Below are positions 13,395 to 20,374 of a stretch of DNA of 24,406 bases, in pieces. The stretch is taken from positions 1 to 24,406 of IMG/VR virus record IMGVR_UViG_3300009702_000408; one strand, 5' to 3'. Origin of the DNA: a virus. Each line of letters opens with the position of its first letter. Positions within the stretch are counted from its first letter, which is position 1. The position numbers were made by a program, and so were the translations under genes. Under the pieces are notes generated by a model that was given only the letters and a program-made list of their open reading frames with translations, did no database searches and had not been told where the DNA came from.

Positions 13395-14257
13395 ATCTTG
13401 ACCAGTTCTGCGTCACAAGCCGCGACGAGAGCGTTATAACTACTTTTATCTAACTGTGGCACAGACTTTGCTCCGCCAAACCGAGCAAGCAAATTAATCG
13501 CATGAGAACGTCCAGCCAGAACATCTGTTTTGCCATAGGCGTTTGCTACATCGTTTAATTTTTGACGTACTTCGGCTTCACTGTAATTTTTATCAGGTTC
13601 TATTCCAGTGGCCGAAAGTTCCTCTTTTTTATCTGCGATGGCTTCTTGTTCACGAACATTTTCAACGAAATCCTTGGCCCTATCTCGGAACATACACCAA
13701 TATTTTTCATCCAACGAACTGATTGTTTTGGCCCCATCAAAAAGATTCAAATATTCAGCGGCTTTCTGTTCACCGATCATTTGTTTCATATTCTTATACC
13801 CTGCTGACAATTGAGCCATTGTTGGCATATCTGTCTCCATATTTTCGGGAGAAGTTTCAACTGTTTCGGTCTGTGGTGTTTCTACTGGAGGTTTTGGTTC
13901 TTTCTTTTTTCGCCCTCGTTTAGCAGGTTTGTCTTTTGATCGTTGTTCTGCGGCAACTGTTTTCTGATCGTCAGCAGGAAGATTTATCTGTTCATTTTCA
14001 GTTTGTTGCGGATTCATCGCAAGCATGAACATTTGTTGCATTTGAGCAAGTACGGTAAACATTGCTTTCACTGCCAATGTGTTTGCCTCCACCACGTCCA
14101 GCAAGCGTTGATTGGCTTCTACCACAGAATGAGCGACGATATCAGGATCATGGGATTTTGAATTTGTTTTTTTGGCTGTCTTCTTTTTAGCCGTCTTCTT
14201 TTTAACTGCTTTCTTTTTAATTGCTTTCTTTTTTACTGCTTTCTTTCTTGTTGCCAT
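13391..14257 (-). CDS. Lys-rich DNA-binding-type protein with histone H1-like tail
   Basis: The first 32 residues are (K)KKAV/KKKAI/KKKTA repeats resembling histone H1 tails and encoded by 15-base tandem repeats. Residues 45-63 repeat VVEAN twice and look helical. A linker contains PAKRGRKKKEP (111-121), similar to an AT-hook. The C-terminal part has two related segments: LNLFDGAKTISSLDEKYW (160-177) and LLARFGGAKSVPQLDKSSY (256-274). Such a short helix-turn repeat is common at the end of phage recombination and ssDNA-annealing proteins, but I do not recognise an Erf or RecT core. It precedes DUF2800 with an ATGA overlap and probably coats or condenses phage DNA or aids recombination. AAAGGAGTCAATC precedes the ATG. 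Confidence 0.7.
   Translation of the reverse strand: MATRKKAVKKKAIKKKAVKKKTAKKKTAKKTNSKSHDPDIVAHSVVEANQRLLDVVEANTLAVKAMFTVLAQMQQMFMLAMNPQQTENEQINLPADDQKTVAAEQRSKDKPAKRGRKKKEPKPPVETPQTETVETSPENMETDMPTMAQLSAGYKNMKQMIGEQKAAEYLNLFDGAKTISSLDEKYWCMFRDRAKDFVENVREQEAIADKKEELSATGIEPDKNYSEAEVRQKLNDVANAYGKTDVLAGRSHAINLLARFGGAKSVPQLDKSSYNALVAACDAELVKI
14167..14250 (-). repeat. 15-base tandem repeats encoding the KKKAV/KKKTA tail
   Basis: About five units of the form AAAAAGAAAGCAGTT, with variants ending ACGGCT or ACAGCC, run in tandem at the start of the Lys-rich protein gene. They give its KKKAV, KKKAI and KKKTA repeats. Such arrays expand and contract readily, so length variation among related phages is expected. 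Confidence 0.75.
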
Positions 14258-14268
14258 GATTGACTCCT

Positions 14269-14802
14269 TTAAAATGGGATAGCTTCTGAGGGTATCCTTG
14301 CCTCATATTCTTCTGGAAAATTCAGTTGTGCAAACTCACAAAACATCTCGAATGCCTTGGCATCATAGGCCTTGGCCGCTTCTATTTCTTCATTGAACAT
14401 ACCGACATGAATTTCATTTCCGTTAAAATATACAGTGGCGCGATATTTTCTCTTTTTAGATTTTCGCACTCCTCTATATTTACTGGTACCGCCAGGATGA
14501 ATTTTATTGAGATTATTGGCTTGAACAGTGACCCTTCTTAAATTACATCGTCGATTATTCAACCCGTTTCGATCCCAATGATCCACAACCAGTCCTGTCG
14601 GGCATTTCATAATGAATCGATGCATATAAATTTTTTTTCTTTTACCATTGATTTTTTGGCAACGCACCGCATATCCAGTTTTGTCGCCGGAAGATTGATA
14701 TGACCATTTCCACTGGTTCAGCCATTTATAATCTTCTTTATCAATGGCGCACCAATGTCCTTGTGTCAGTCTTAAATAAATCAAGACGCAAAAAAGCCAC
14801 AA
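14269..14802 (-). CDS. HNH homing-type endonuclease with AP2 domain (start uncertain)
   Basis: The core is YMHRFIMKCPTGLVVDHWDR followed by NGLNNRRCNLRRVT and QANNLN, an HNH motif with the order H-H-N (VDH, then N, then N). After it comes an AP2 DNA-binding domain: SKYRGVRKSKKRKYRATVYF, then HVGMFNEEIEAAKAYDAKA. This combination is typical of phage-borne homing endonucleases. The family usually begins about five residues before LTQG; here that codon is TTG at 14784, and the frame opens only at a TTG at 14802. Neither has a ribosome binding site. A good AGGAG-ATG at 14855 starts a 24-codon frame that differs by one base. The N-terminus may be decayed or frameshifted. Confidence 0.8.
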   Translation of the reverse strand: MWLFCVLIYLRLTQGHWCAIDKEDYKWLNQWKWSYQSSGDKTGYAVRCQKINGKRKKIYMHRFIMKCPTGLVVDHWDRNGLNNRRCNLRRVTVQANNLNKIHPGGTSKYRGVRKSKKRKYRATVYFNGNEIHVGMFNEEIEAAKAYDAKAFEMFCEFAQLNFPEEYEARIPSEAIPF

Positions 14803-14855
14803 TGCGGTTTTATGGCATTATGGCGTTTTGAAAATAATTTAAATTTGTTATGCAT
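14781..14855 (-). CDS. Short leader frame (24 codons) before the endonuclease
   Basis: ATG at 14855 has the strong site GAGGAGTCGAGTC directly upstream, like the leaders of true genes in this phage. It encodes MHNKFKLFSKRHNAIKPHCG then FFAS and stops at TGA 14783-14781. The stop lies inside the endonuclease frame. A run of six T just before it allows a one-base slip backwards to enter the endonuclease frame. It could be the remains of the endonuclease start, a leader peptide, or part of a frameshifted product. Confidence 0.4.
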   Translation of the reverse strand: MHNKFKLFSKRHNAIKPHCGFFAS

Positions 14856-14900
14856 GACTCGACTCCTCGGTTCATCGTTATTCGTTATTTCGATATCCAA

Positions 14901-14927
14901 GTTATATCATAAATATTTATTTGTCAA
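14901..14927 (-). promoter_or_regulatory. Sigma70-type promoter for the leftward replication operon
   Basis: On the minus strand TTGACA (14927-14922), 15 bases, then TGATATAAC (extended -10 TGnTATAAC, core 14906-14901). The consensus -35 and extended -10 outweigh the slightly short spacing. It begins just after the stop of the last structural gene at 14930 and points into the replication module. It is the best promoter I see and fits early transcription by host RNA polymerase. The rest of the gap to 14856 holds repeats of CGTTATT and the ribosome binding site of the leader frame. Confidence 0.6.
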
Positions 14928-14929
14928 AT

Positions 14930-15805
14930 TTATTTTATCCCATATAATTTGAAAGTTCCTTTGCTAATATTGCCTGAACTCATTAATAGTTGAATCGCGT
15001 TTACGTTTGCTGTACTTTTTCTCATGCCAGCACCAATCACATGAATTATATTAGCACTGTCTCCCGATTTAGCATACGTCATTTCCCAACTAAACTTAGT
15101 TTGGTCTATACCTAATGGATTACCAATTTTGATTATACCAAAAGCCTCATCTCCTGCTACGTTACTGAGGTCTAGAAAAGAATCACTTTGATTCAACACT
15201 ATCGCGACACCGCTAGCAGGATTAGTAGCCCCTTGATGCGATGTACTGTCTGACGTTATACCGTTCACTCCAGACGCATATTGCAAAATTGAACTGTCAT
15301 AAGTTATTCCATTGTCAGTAGAAGTCCTTATATATAAATCTGTGGCGTCTGTGACAGGCAATAAATCATAAAAACGAATCTCATAAATATCATATGTCGA
15401 AGTTATTAAAGATTCAAATTTAATATCTACACTATTTGATGCTATTTGTGTATTTAACAATACGATATCAGCATTCGACGGAAGATTTATTAATTGACTC
15501 CCATCGACTGCGGGAAGTTTCGCGGTCGCATCCAATTGCACCATATTATTTGCAGTGACACCAGCATTCTCTATTGCCGAACTGCCAAGGCCCAAATTGG
15601 TCCTGGCCGTGGGGCTGTCTGCGAGATCATTTAAATTGTTTGCCGGGTCTAGTGTATTGGCGGTGGCCGGAAAATCGAGAGCAGTTCTAGCCGCCGCCGC
15701 TGTCGCTGAGTTTGTGCCACCTTGGGCTATCGGTATAGGAACAGCAAAATCTCCATTCGCCGACAACTTTTTTGAAAAAAACCATAATTTCGAGTTGATA
15801 CTCAC
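14930..15805 (-). CDS. Tail fibre-like protein
   Basis: The start is GTG at 15805 with AAGGAG and 7-base spacing; it overlaps the preceding stop (GTGA). The N-terminus has VPIPIAQGGTNSATAAAART (about 22-41), a repeat-type segment common in phage fibres, then NLNDLADSPTARTNLGLG, another fibre repeat, then GVTANNMVQLDATAKLPAVD. The C-terminal half is beta-rich (YDIYEIRFYDLLPVTDATDLY, GTFKLYGIK at the end) and looks like a receptor-binding beta-sandwich. It is probably a host-recognition fibre or its tip. It shares the PIPxAxGGT motif with the collar-domain fibre at 16401-17468. Confidence 0.75.
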   Translation of the reverse strand: MSINSKLWFFSKKLSANGDFAVPIPIAQGGTNSATAAAARTALDFPATANTLDPANNLNDLADSPTARTNLGLGSSAIENAGVTANNMVQLDATAKLPAVDGSQLINLPSNADIVLLNTQIASNSVDIKFESLITSTYDIYEIRFYDLLPVTDATDLYIRTSTDNGITYDSSILQYASGVNGITSDSTSHQGATNPASGVAIVLNQSDSFLDLSNVAGDEAFGIIKIGNPLGIDQTKFSWEMTYAKSGDSANIIHVIGAGMRKSTANVNAIQLLMSSGNISKGTFKLYGIK

Positions 15806-16047
15806 GGCAAAACTCCTTTGGCCATATCACTGGCCAATCCTTTGGCGATTTCTCCGGCTATCTTTGTTTTTACCTTACTGACTTTTACTTTAACTGAGAG
15901 ACGATCTTTGGATTTACGAAAATCAAAAGTTACATTCTCCAAATCCTTTGCACTTGAATAACTCCACACAGTGCCGTCTGATTGCGTCACACTGACTGTG
16001 GTACACGCAGGAAAAATAAATAGAATAATAAAAATTAAAATTTTCAT
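15802..16047 (-). CDS. Small lipoprotein
   Basis: The 81-aa product starts MKILIFIILFIFPACTTVSV, a hydrophobic signal followed by a lipobox FPAC, so the mature chain would begin at C15 carrying lipid. The rest is basic and beta-rich (DGTVWSYSSAKDLENVTFDF) with a helical end. A lipoprotein among tail genes could be an outer-membrane spanin, a superinfection-blocking protein or a host-envelope protein. It has no Pro-rich stretch typical of small outer-membrane spanins, and no inner-membrane spanin partner is adjacent. The ATG follows the preceding TGA by one base (TGATATG), so translation is coupled. Confidence 0.65.
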   Translation of the reverse strand: MKILIFIILFIFPACTTVSVTQSDGTVWSYSSAKDLENVTFDFRKSKDRLSVKVKVSKVKTKIAGEIAKGLASDMAKGVLP

Positions 16048-16048
16048 A

Positions 16049-16381
16049 TCAGTTTATTTTTTCGATAATGGTTGTCGTGACTACTTGAGACCCAGTTGCG
16101 TGTTGGATATTGTAAGTTTGTCCTGGGGCTATTACAATATCTTCTGAATACAAAACAGCCGCAGGAACAGCAGTGCCCGCATTTAGTTTAAATGTCTTTG
16201 TTACAACACCATCAGTCACAATAACAAGGACTACAGATGTGGTCGCCAAAAGTATCTGAAGGGTGTGCGTTGTTGGTCGTTGGAACGCAGTAGGTCCGCT
16301 GGCTAATGCGGTAGAAAACCAGTCTGTATTTATGGCGACAGCAACTGCATCCCATTTTTTACCAATTAATCGGTTCGACAT
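16049..16381 (-). CDS. Small structural-type protein (110 aa)
   Basis: The start at 16381 has AAAAAAGGAGAAACAAA upstream. The protein is almost entirely beta-type with Thr/Val-rich strands: TTHTLQILLATTSVVLVIVTDG, then KLNAGTAVPAAVLYSEDIVIAPGQTYNIQHATG. That is typical of a small phage virion or chaperone protein associated with fibres. I do not recognise a family. It lies between the collar fibre and the lipoprotein, and resembles the 105-aa protein at 23067-23384 in one segment (VVLVxxxDGxxT, then LN). Confidence 0.55.
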   Translation of the reverse strand: MSNRLIGKKWDAVAVAINTDWFSTALASGPTAFQRPTTHTLQILLATTSVVLVIVTDGVVTKTFKLNAGTAVPAAVLYSEDIVIAPGQTYNIQHATGSQVVTTTIIEKIN

Positions 16382-16400
16382 TTTTGTTTCTCCTTTTTTA

Positions 16401-17468
16401 TTACGCCGCCACTAAAACAATTGAAGTTTTCTGAATATACATCAATTGATAAAACGCTGGTTGATTGTCAAGAACTTGAGTACCGGCATGAGTGTGATCT
16501 GTCTGATTTGGCACACCGTGATTATGTGTACTGCCACTACCAACAGAAGATGTATTAGTATTTCCAGGTTGTACTTCGCTAAAAGTAAAACCTGTTTCAT
16601 TCGACGGTCTAAAATTTCTTTGTAAAAGTGGAACAGTGTGATTATGTGCTGGTAATTCCGCCACACTCAATGCATGGCCATTAACAAGGCCACCATGGTC
16701 ATGACTGCCAGCGGCGGCCATATTTGAGAATGTGACTGTTTGGGCGTCATTACCGCCCGTTGTGCCAAGACCTGCTTCATCGGTACCGCGCACAAATTTT
16801 CCTACAAGATTAATAGTCCCATTGTTACCGTCACAAAGATTATATCCGGCAGGAATATTCGCAACCAGCCCTGTCCATAATTTAATTGTACCAATGGGTT
16901 CCAAATTTGCGATCAAAGTTTCTATTTGATTTCTGGAATACAAACTTTGATTCACTCGTGAAGTTTCTTTATCGGCACTATTTTGTATTTTAAACGGTAC
17001 GCGAGAATTAAATTCAGTCTGAGATAATTCTACTCGTTTGGTATGGTCTCCTGCGCTAAATGCAAGCATGGCGGCCAGTGGAGAATACATTCCAAGAGTC
17101 GGTCGAGACGAAAAACTATATGGCATGTCCGCGCCAGGAAGTGCATCGGTTGGCCCAGTATCAGATGTCAATACTTTTGCAGGAATAGCTGGTAAATAGT
17201 TTGCATCTGCTTCTGCTTTACTATAAACATCGATCCCGGTACGCGCTGTCGCTTGCGTTGTGCCGCCCGTGCCGCCGCTTGCGACAGGGATAGGCGTCGT
17301 GGACCCTGGCAGTGTTCCATCTGCAATGCTATCTCCCAATAGCCTTATTTCTGCCATTATATCTCGAATGGTATCATTCACAACAGAAGGGACCATGCCC
17401 TCTGGCGCACCATTGGGAGGCGGGTTTGTGTTATTTGCGGCGTTGACGTCATATTTTGTATAAACCAT
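16401..17468 (-). CDS. Tail fibre protein with phage tail collar domain
   Basis: The C-terminal half contains the tail-collar domain: EPIGTIKLWTGLVANIPAGY then NLCDG (about 190-214), LVGKFVRGTDEAGLGTTGGND, SHDHGGLVNGHAL, LPAHNHTV, HNHGVPNQTDHTHAGT and QPAFYQLMYIQKT. The His pairs are spaced as in collar domains, where they bind metal ions in trimeric fibres. The N-terminal part begins with NAANNTNPPPNGAPEGMVPS, a virion-attachment type segment, and has PIPVASGGTGGTTQATARTG at 59-78. It is probably a short tail fibre or receptor-binding protein. The ATG shares the preceding TAATG overlap with the 968-aa gene, and AAAAGGA is upstream. Confidence 0.9.
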   Translation of the reverse strand: MVYTKYDVNAANNTNPPPNGAPEGMVPSVVNDTIRDIMAEIRLLGDSIADGTLPGSTTPIPVASGGTGGTTQATARTGIDVYSKAEADANYLPAIPAKVLTSDTGPTDALPGADMPYSFSSRPTLGMYSPLAAMLAFSAGDHTKRVELSQTEFNSRVPFKIQNSADKETSRVNQSLYSRNQIETLIANLEPIGTIKLWTGLVANIPAGYNLCDGNNGTINLVGKFVRGTDEAGLGTTGGNDAQTVTFSNMAAAGSHDHGGLVNGHALSVAELPAHNHTVPLLQRNFRPSNETGFTFSEVQPGNTNTSSVGSGSTHNHGVPNQTDHTHAGTQVLDNQPAFYQLMYIQKTSIVLVAA

Positions 17469-20374
17469 TATTGATCCTTTTGGTCGGTGAGGACATTGTT
17501 TATTGTATAATGTATAACTCGACGTGCTTCTTTACTATTATCTCCGACTTGTTTGTTGAGTAACATTCTGGCATATGCCGGGTCTGTCATAGATTGAGCA
17601 ACGATATCATTCAATCGTTTGTCTACACTCCCCCCTGTGAATTTGTTTACCACAAATTTTGAAAGTGTAAATAACCCACGGCCTTTTGCTATACCATATA
17701 TAGAAGCAAATATATTAGCCACTTTCTGAGATTCGACTGTTAATTCTCTGATTATTGAACCACTATTGGAAACGGCTCCAGCAACTTGTGACGACTCTAT
17801 TATCCTCTTACGAACTTCTGAAAGTGCTTTAATATCAGATTTTTTGAAAAGACGACCCATAATACTTTTAGTCACAGGATCATTCAGAATTTCATTTAAC
17901 TTAGCGGGTTTTACTTCACCTTCGATTAACTTGACGTTATTAATTATTTTTTTTCGTAATGCTTCTGATACAGCGGCTTTTAATCCAGCACGAGCCTGTG
18001 GATCTTTTTTAGTTGCCACAAATAATTTATCGAACTGGGTTTTACCAGTGGGGGAAGATAAAATCCCGTCAAGAGTTCTTACTGGATCATCCATTTTGAC
18101 TACTTTTCTAAAAGCTTTTGCGGCCTCTGATTTATCGGTTTCTTTAAGAGCTTTTTGTAAACTGATTACTTCGTCACCAAGTTGATTCACTCTGTTTAAT
18201 CCATTTTCAAGTCCTTTAGCGAAGTCTTCCACTTGTTTAGCGGCTTGTGGGAAGGCATTCAGATTATCGGCATTGGCTTTCTGAAATTGTCTGACAATAG
18301 GAGCAGATTGTTTTGCATTTTTACCCTGCAATGCTATACCAAGGTCTTCGACAATAAAATCCTGCACGGCTTGTCTGCCAGCCTGTATGGCTTTTGCTTT
18401 GCCTATCTGAGAAGTTCCAGAAGAAGGGATATCAAACGAATCGATAATCCGGGATAATTGCTGAGCGGATTCTTCCGCTCCCCCAGTTCTGTTTGACAGT
18501 TGCAGAAATTGAGCCGCAGTGGATGTCGGAGTTTCTTTAAATCTACGGACACTTTTTTTAAACTCTTTTCCCACACCTTCCCCGAACAACGGAGCAAATT
18601 TATTTTTGAAAAATGATACTGCATCTTTAGCTCTGAGTCCGACCTGATCTCCTCTCTCGGCTAAAATGTCGGCCTGTTTATTGATAAAACGCCGAATTTG
18701 TTTTAATTTCAACACTTGACTTCCGTCACCTGAAATACGAGCTTTTTCAATAGCGTCTGACACTGAAGGGCGTAAATCATTAATTTCTTTAAATACCGGA
18801 TTACGTCTTGTAAAAAGCTGGGCACCGTCTTTTCCAAGAATAGGTGTGACACCATCTGCGGCGACAGCGGGTTTTTCAGTGAAACTTCTCAAAGTTTCTA
18901 CAATATCACTATTCAGAAATTTTTTACCAGAAAGATCGCCTGCACTGGTTGGTCGAAATCCTTTAAGCAAATCAAGGGTATCGTTGACATCGGTTTCCAC
19001 AACGCCTTGTGGATCAATGGCTTTAAATTTCTTATTTTTGAGGATTGTTTTCTGTGTTAACACCTCTTTGGCTACTTTGTCGATCTCTTTGCTTGCTTGA
19101 TTACGACCACCTGCGGACCCTGGAACAGAAGCAAGGAGGTTATCAACTTCGTTTTGTGCCACATCCTGCGCTCTCTGAGCCGTCCTGAGAGCGTCCTCAC
19201 CGGCTTTTCCGATCAATGCATCTCTTTGTTCAGCAAATGCTTTTATATCAGCAGGATCGCCCTCAGATTTCAGTGTATTCTGCACTTCCAATGATAAAGC
19301 AGTTTTGTTTTCTTTAGCACGAGCGGCAAGAGTAGGATCGCGCATAGCCCCTTTCTCAAAACCTAAAAGTCCAGTATCACCTGTTATCGCTCCTGTAGTA
19401 GGTTTAAATCCCGGAACTTCATTACGGGCCAGTCCTTTTGTAATGTCATTAGCGACTTCAGATGGTGGCTTTTGAACAAATTCCTGTAATTTTTCAGCGA
19501 CTTGGCTTTCGAGGCCTTTTTTGGTAAAAGGACGGAGACCAACTTTTATTGATCGTAAAATAGCGGCCAAACTATTGGCCATACTTCCAATTGACCCACT
19601 TTCAAATCCTGTCTGAACTCGACTTTGTATCGGTGACATTTTTCGACCTGTAACCGATTCAACAATAGATTGATTTTGTGTAGGGTCAGATGCAATGACA
19701 TCTGCCGCAGAGGTTCCGGCTAGATTTGCGAGAGCTTGCCCTTTTCCCGGTACAATATCATTGATCCCTTTAATAGTTTTTCCAAGAAAAGTTCCCCCTT
19801 TGGCAACAGTCGCAGATGGAACACCAAATTGTAATATTCCTCCACCGACATCGCCTGCTGTTGAACCACCTTTAATTCGAGGAATACTTCTGCCAATATC
19901 TCCAATAGTTTTGACCAGCCCTAAAATTGGGTTTTTAAAAAGATCTTCATTTGAAATATTATCACTTGCCAATCCTCGAATAATATCCTGTGGCGATGTG
20001 AGCAATCCTCGTCCAAGACCGGTAATTCCTTTCAACGCGCTTTCAGCCATGATAGCTCCTGGATTTGGGAGATTTTGCAGACTATTCATAACTTGTTGAA
20101 ATGTAGAATCATTGGGATTTGAAGGTGTTTCCATCGGTCTTGGCAAAGTCAGTGTAATATTTCCATTATCTTTCGACATACCAACGCCTGCAAAAGGATC
20201 GTTTGCCTGTTGCCCCGGTGGAGTCAGGTCCGAAGCAACAGGCGGTGCGTCACTAGGCGTGGCCGCACTGGAATTTGGTGCGCCGGTTTCTCCGGCGAGA
20301 GCCGTAGAAATTTCTGCGTCCGTAAAATCATCTGGAAAATTAAATGTCTTCCCTTCAAATTGAACAGTTTTCAT
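17468..20374 (-). CDS. Large internal virion/DNA ejection-type protein (968 aa)
   Basis: The protein opens with VQFEGKTFNFPDDFTDAEIS, a motif at the start of many podophage internal or ejection proteins (FPDDxxDxEIxxAL). It then has a Pro-rich disordered stretch (about 32-62), a glycine-rich hydrophobic region around 110-220, and a very long alpha-helical part rich in Ala, Lys, Gln and Asp. I see no lysozyme or transglycosylase motif. Proteins like this pass through the tail to build the channel for DNA entry. It is followed by the collar fibre with a TAATG overlap and preceded by the 537-aa gene, also with TAATG. AGGTTAAATTA precedes the ATG. Confidence 0.65.
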   Translation of the reverse strand: MKTVQFEGKTFNFPDDFTDAEISTALAGETGAPNSSAATPSDAPPVASDLTPPGQQANDPFAGVGMSKDNGNITLTLPRPMETPSNPNDSTFQQVMNSLQNLPNPGAIMAESALKGITGLGRGLLTSPQDIIRGLASDNISNEDLFKNPILGLVKTIGDIGRSIPRIKGGSTAGDVGGGILQFGVPSATVAKGGTFLGKTIKGINDIVPGKGQALANLAGTSAADVIASDPTQNQSIVESVTGRKMSPIQSRVQTGFESGSIGSMANSLAAILRSIKVGLRPFTKKGLESQVAEKLQEFVQKPPSEVANDITKGLARNEVPGFKPTTGAITGDTGLLGFEKGAMRDPTLAARAKENKTALSLEVQNTLKSEGDPADIKAFAEQRDALIGKAGEDALRTAQRAQDVAQNEVDNLLASVPGSAGGRNQASKEIDKVAKEVLTQKTILKNKKFKAIDPQGVVETDVNDTLDLLKGFRPTSAGDLSGKKFLNSDIVETLRSFTEKPAVAADGVTPILGKDGAQLFTRRNPVFKEINDLRPSVSDAIEKARISGDGSQVLKLKQIRRFINKQADILAERGDQVGLRAKDAVSFFKNKFAPLFGEGVGKEFKKSVRRFKETPTSTAAQFLQLSNRTGGAEESAQQLSRIIDSFDIPSSGTSQIGKAKAIQAGRQAVQDFIVEDLGIALQGKNAKQSAPIVRQFQKANADNLNAFPQAAKQVEDFAKGLENGLNRVNQLGDEVISLQKALKETDKSEAAKAFRKVVKMDDPVRTLDGILSSPTGKTQFDKLFVATKKDPQARAGLKAAVSEALRKKIINNVKLIEGEVKPAKLNEILNDPVTKSIMGRLFKKSDIKALSEVRKRIIESSQVAGAVSNSGSIIRELTVESQKVANIFASIYGIAKGRGLFTLSKFVVNKFTGGSVDKRLNDIVAQSMTDPAYARMLLNKQVGDNSKEARRVIHYTINNVLTDQKDQ

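Noticed and set aside
14170-14250. The K-codon repeats as a CRISPR-like or origin-type iteron array
   Set aside because: They are 15-base in-frame units encoding a Lys-rich tail, without spacers, so they are best explained as coding repeats.
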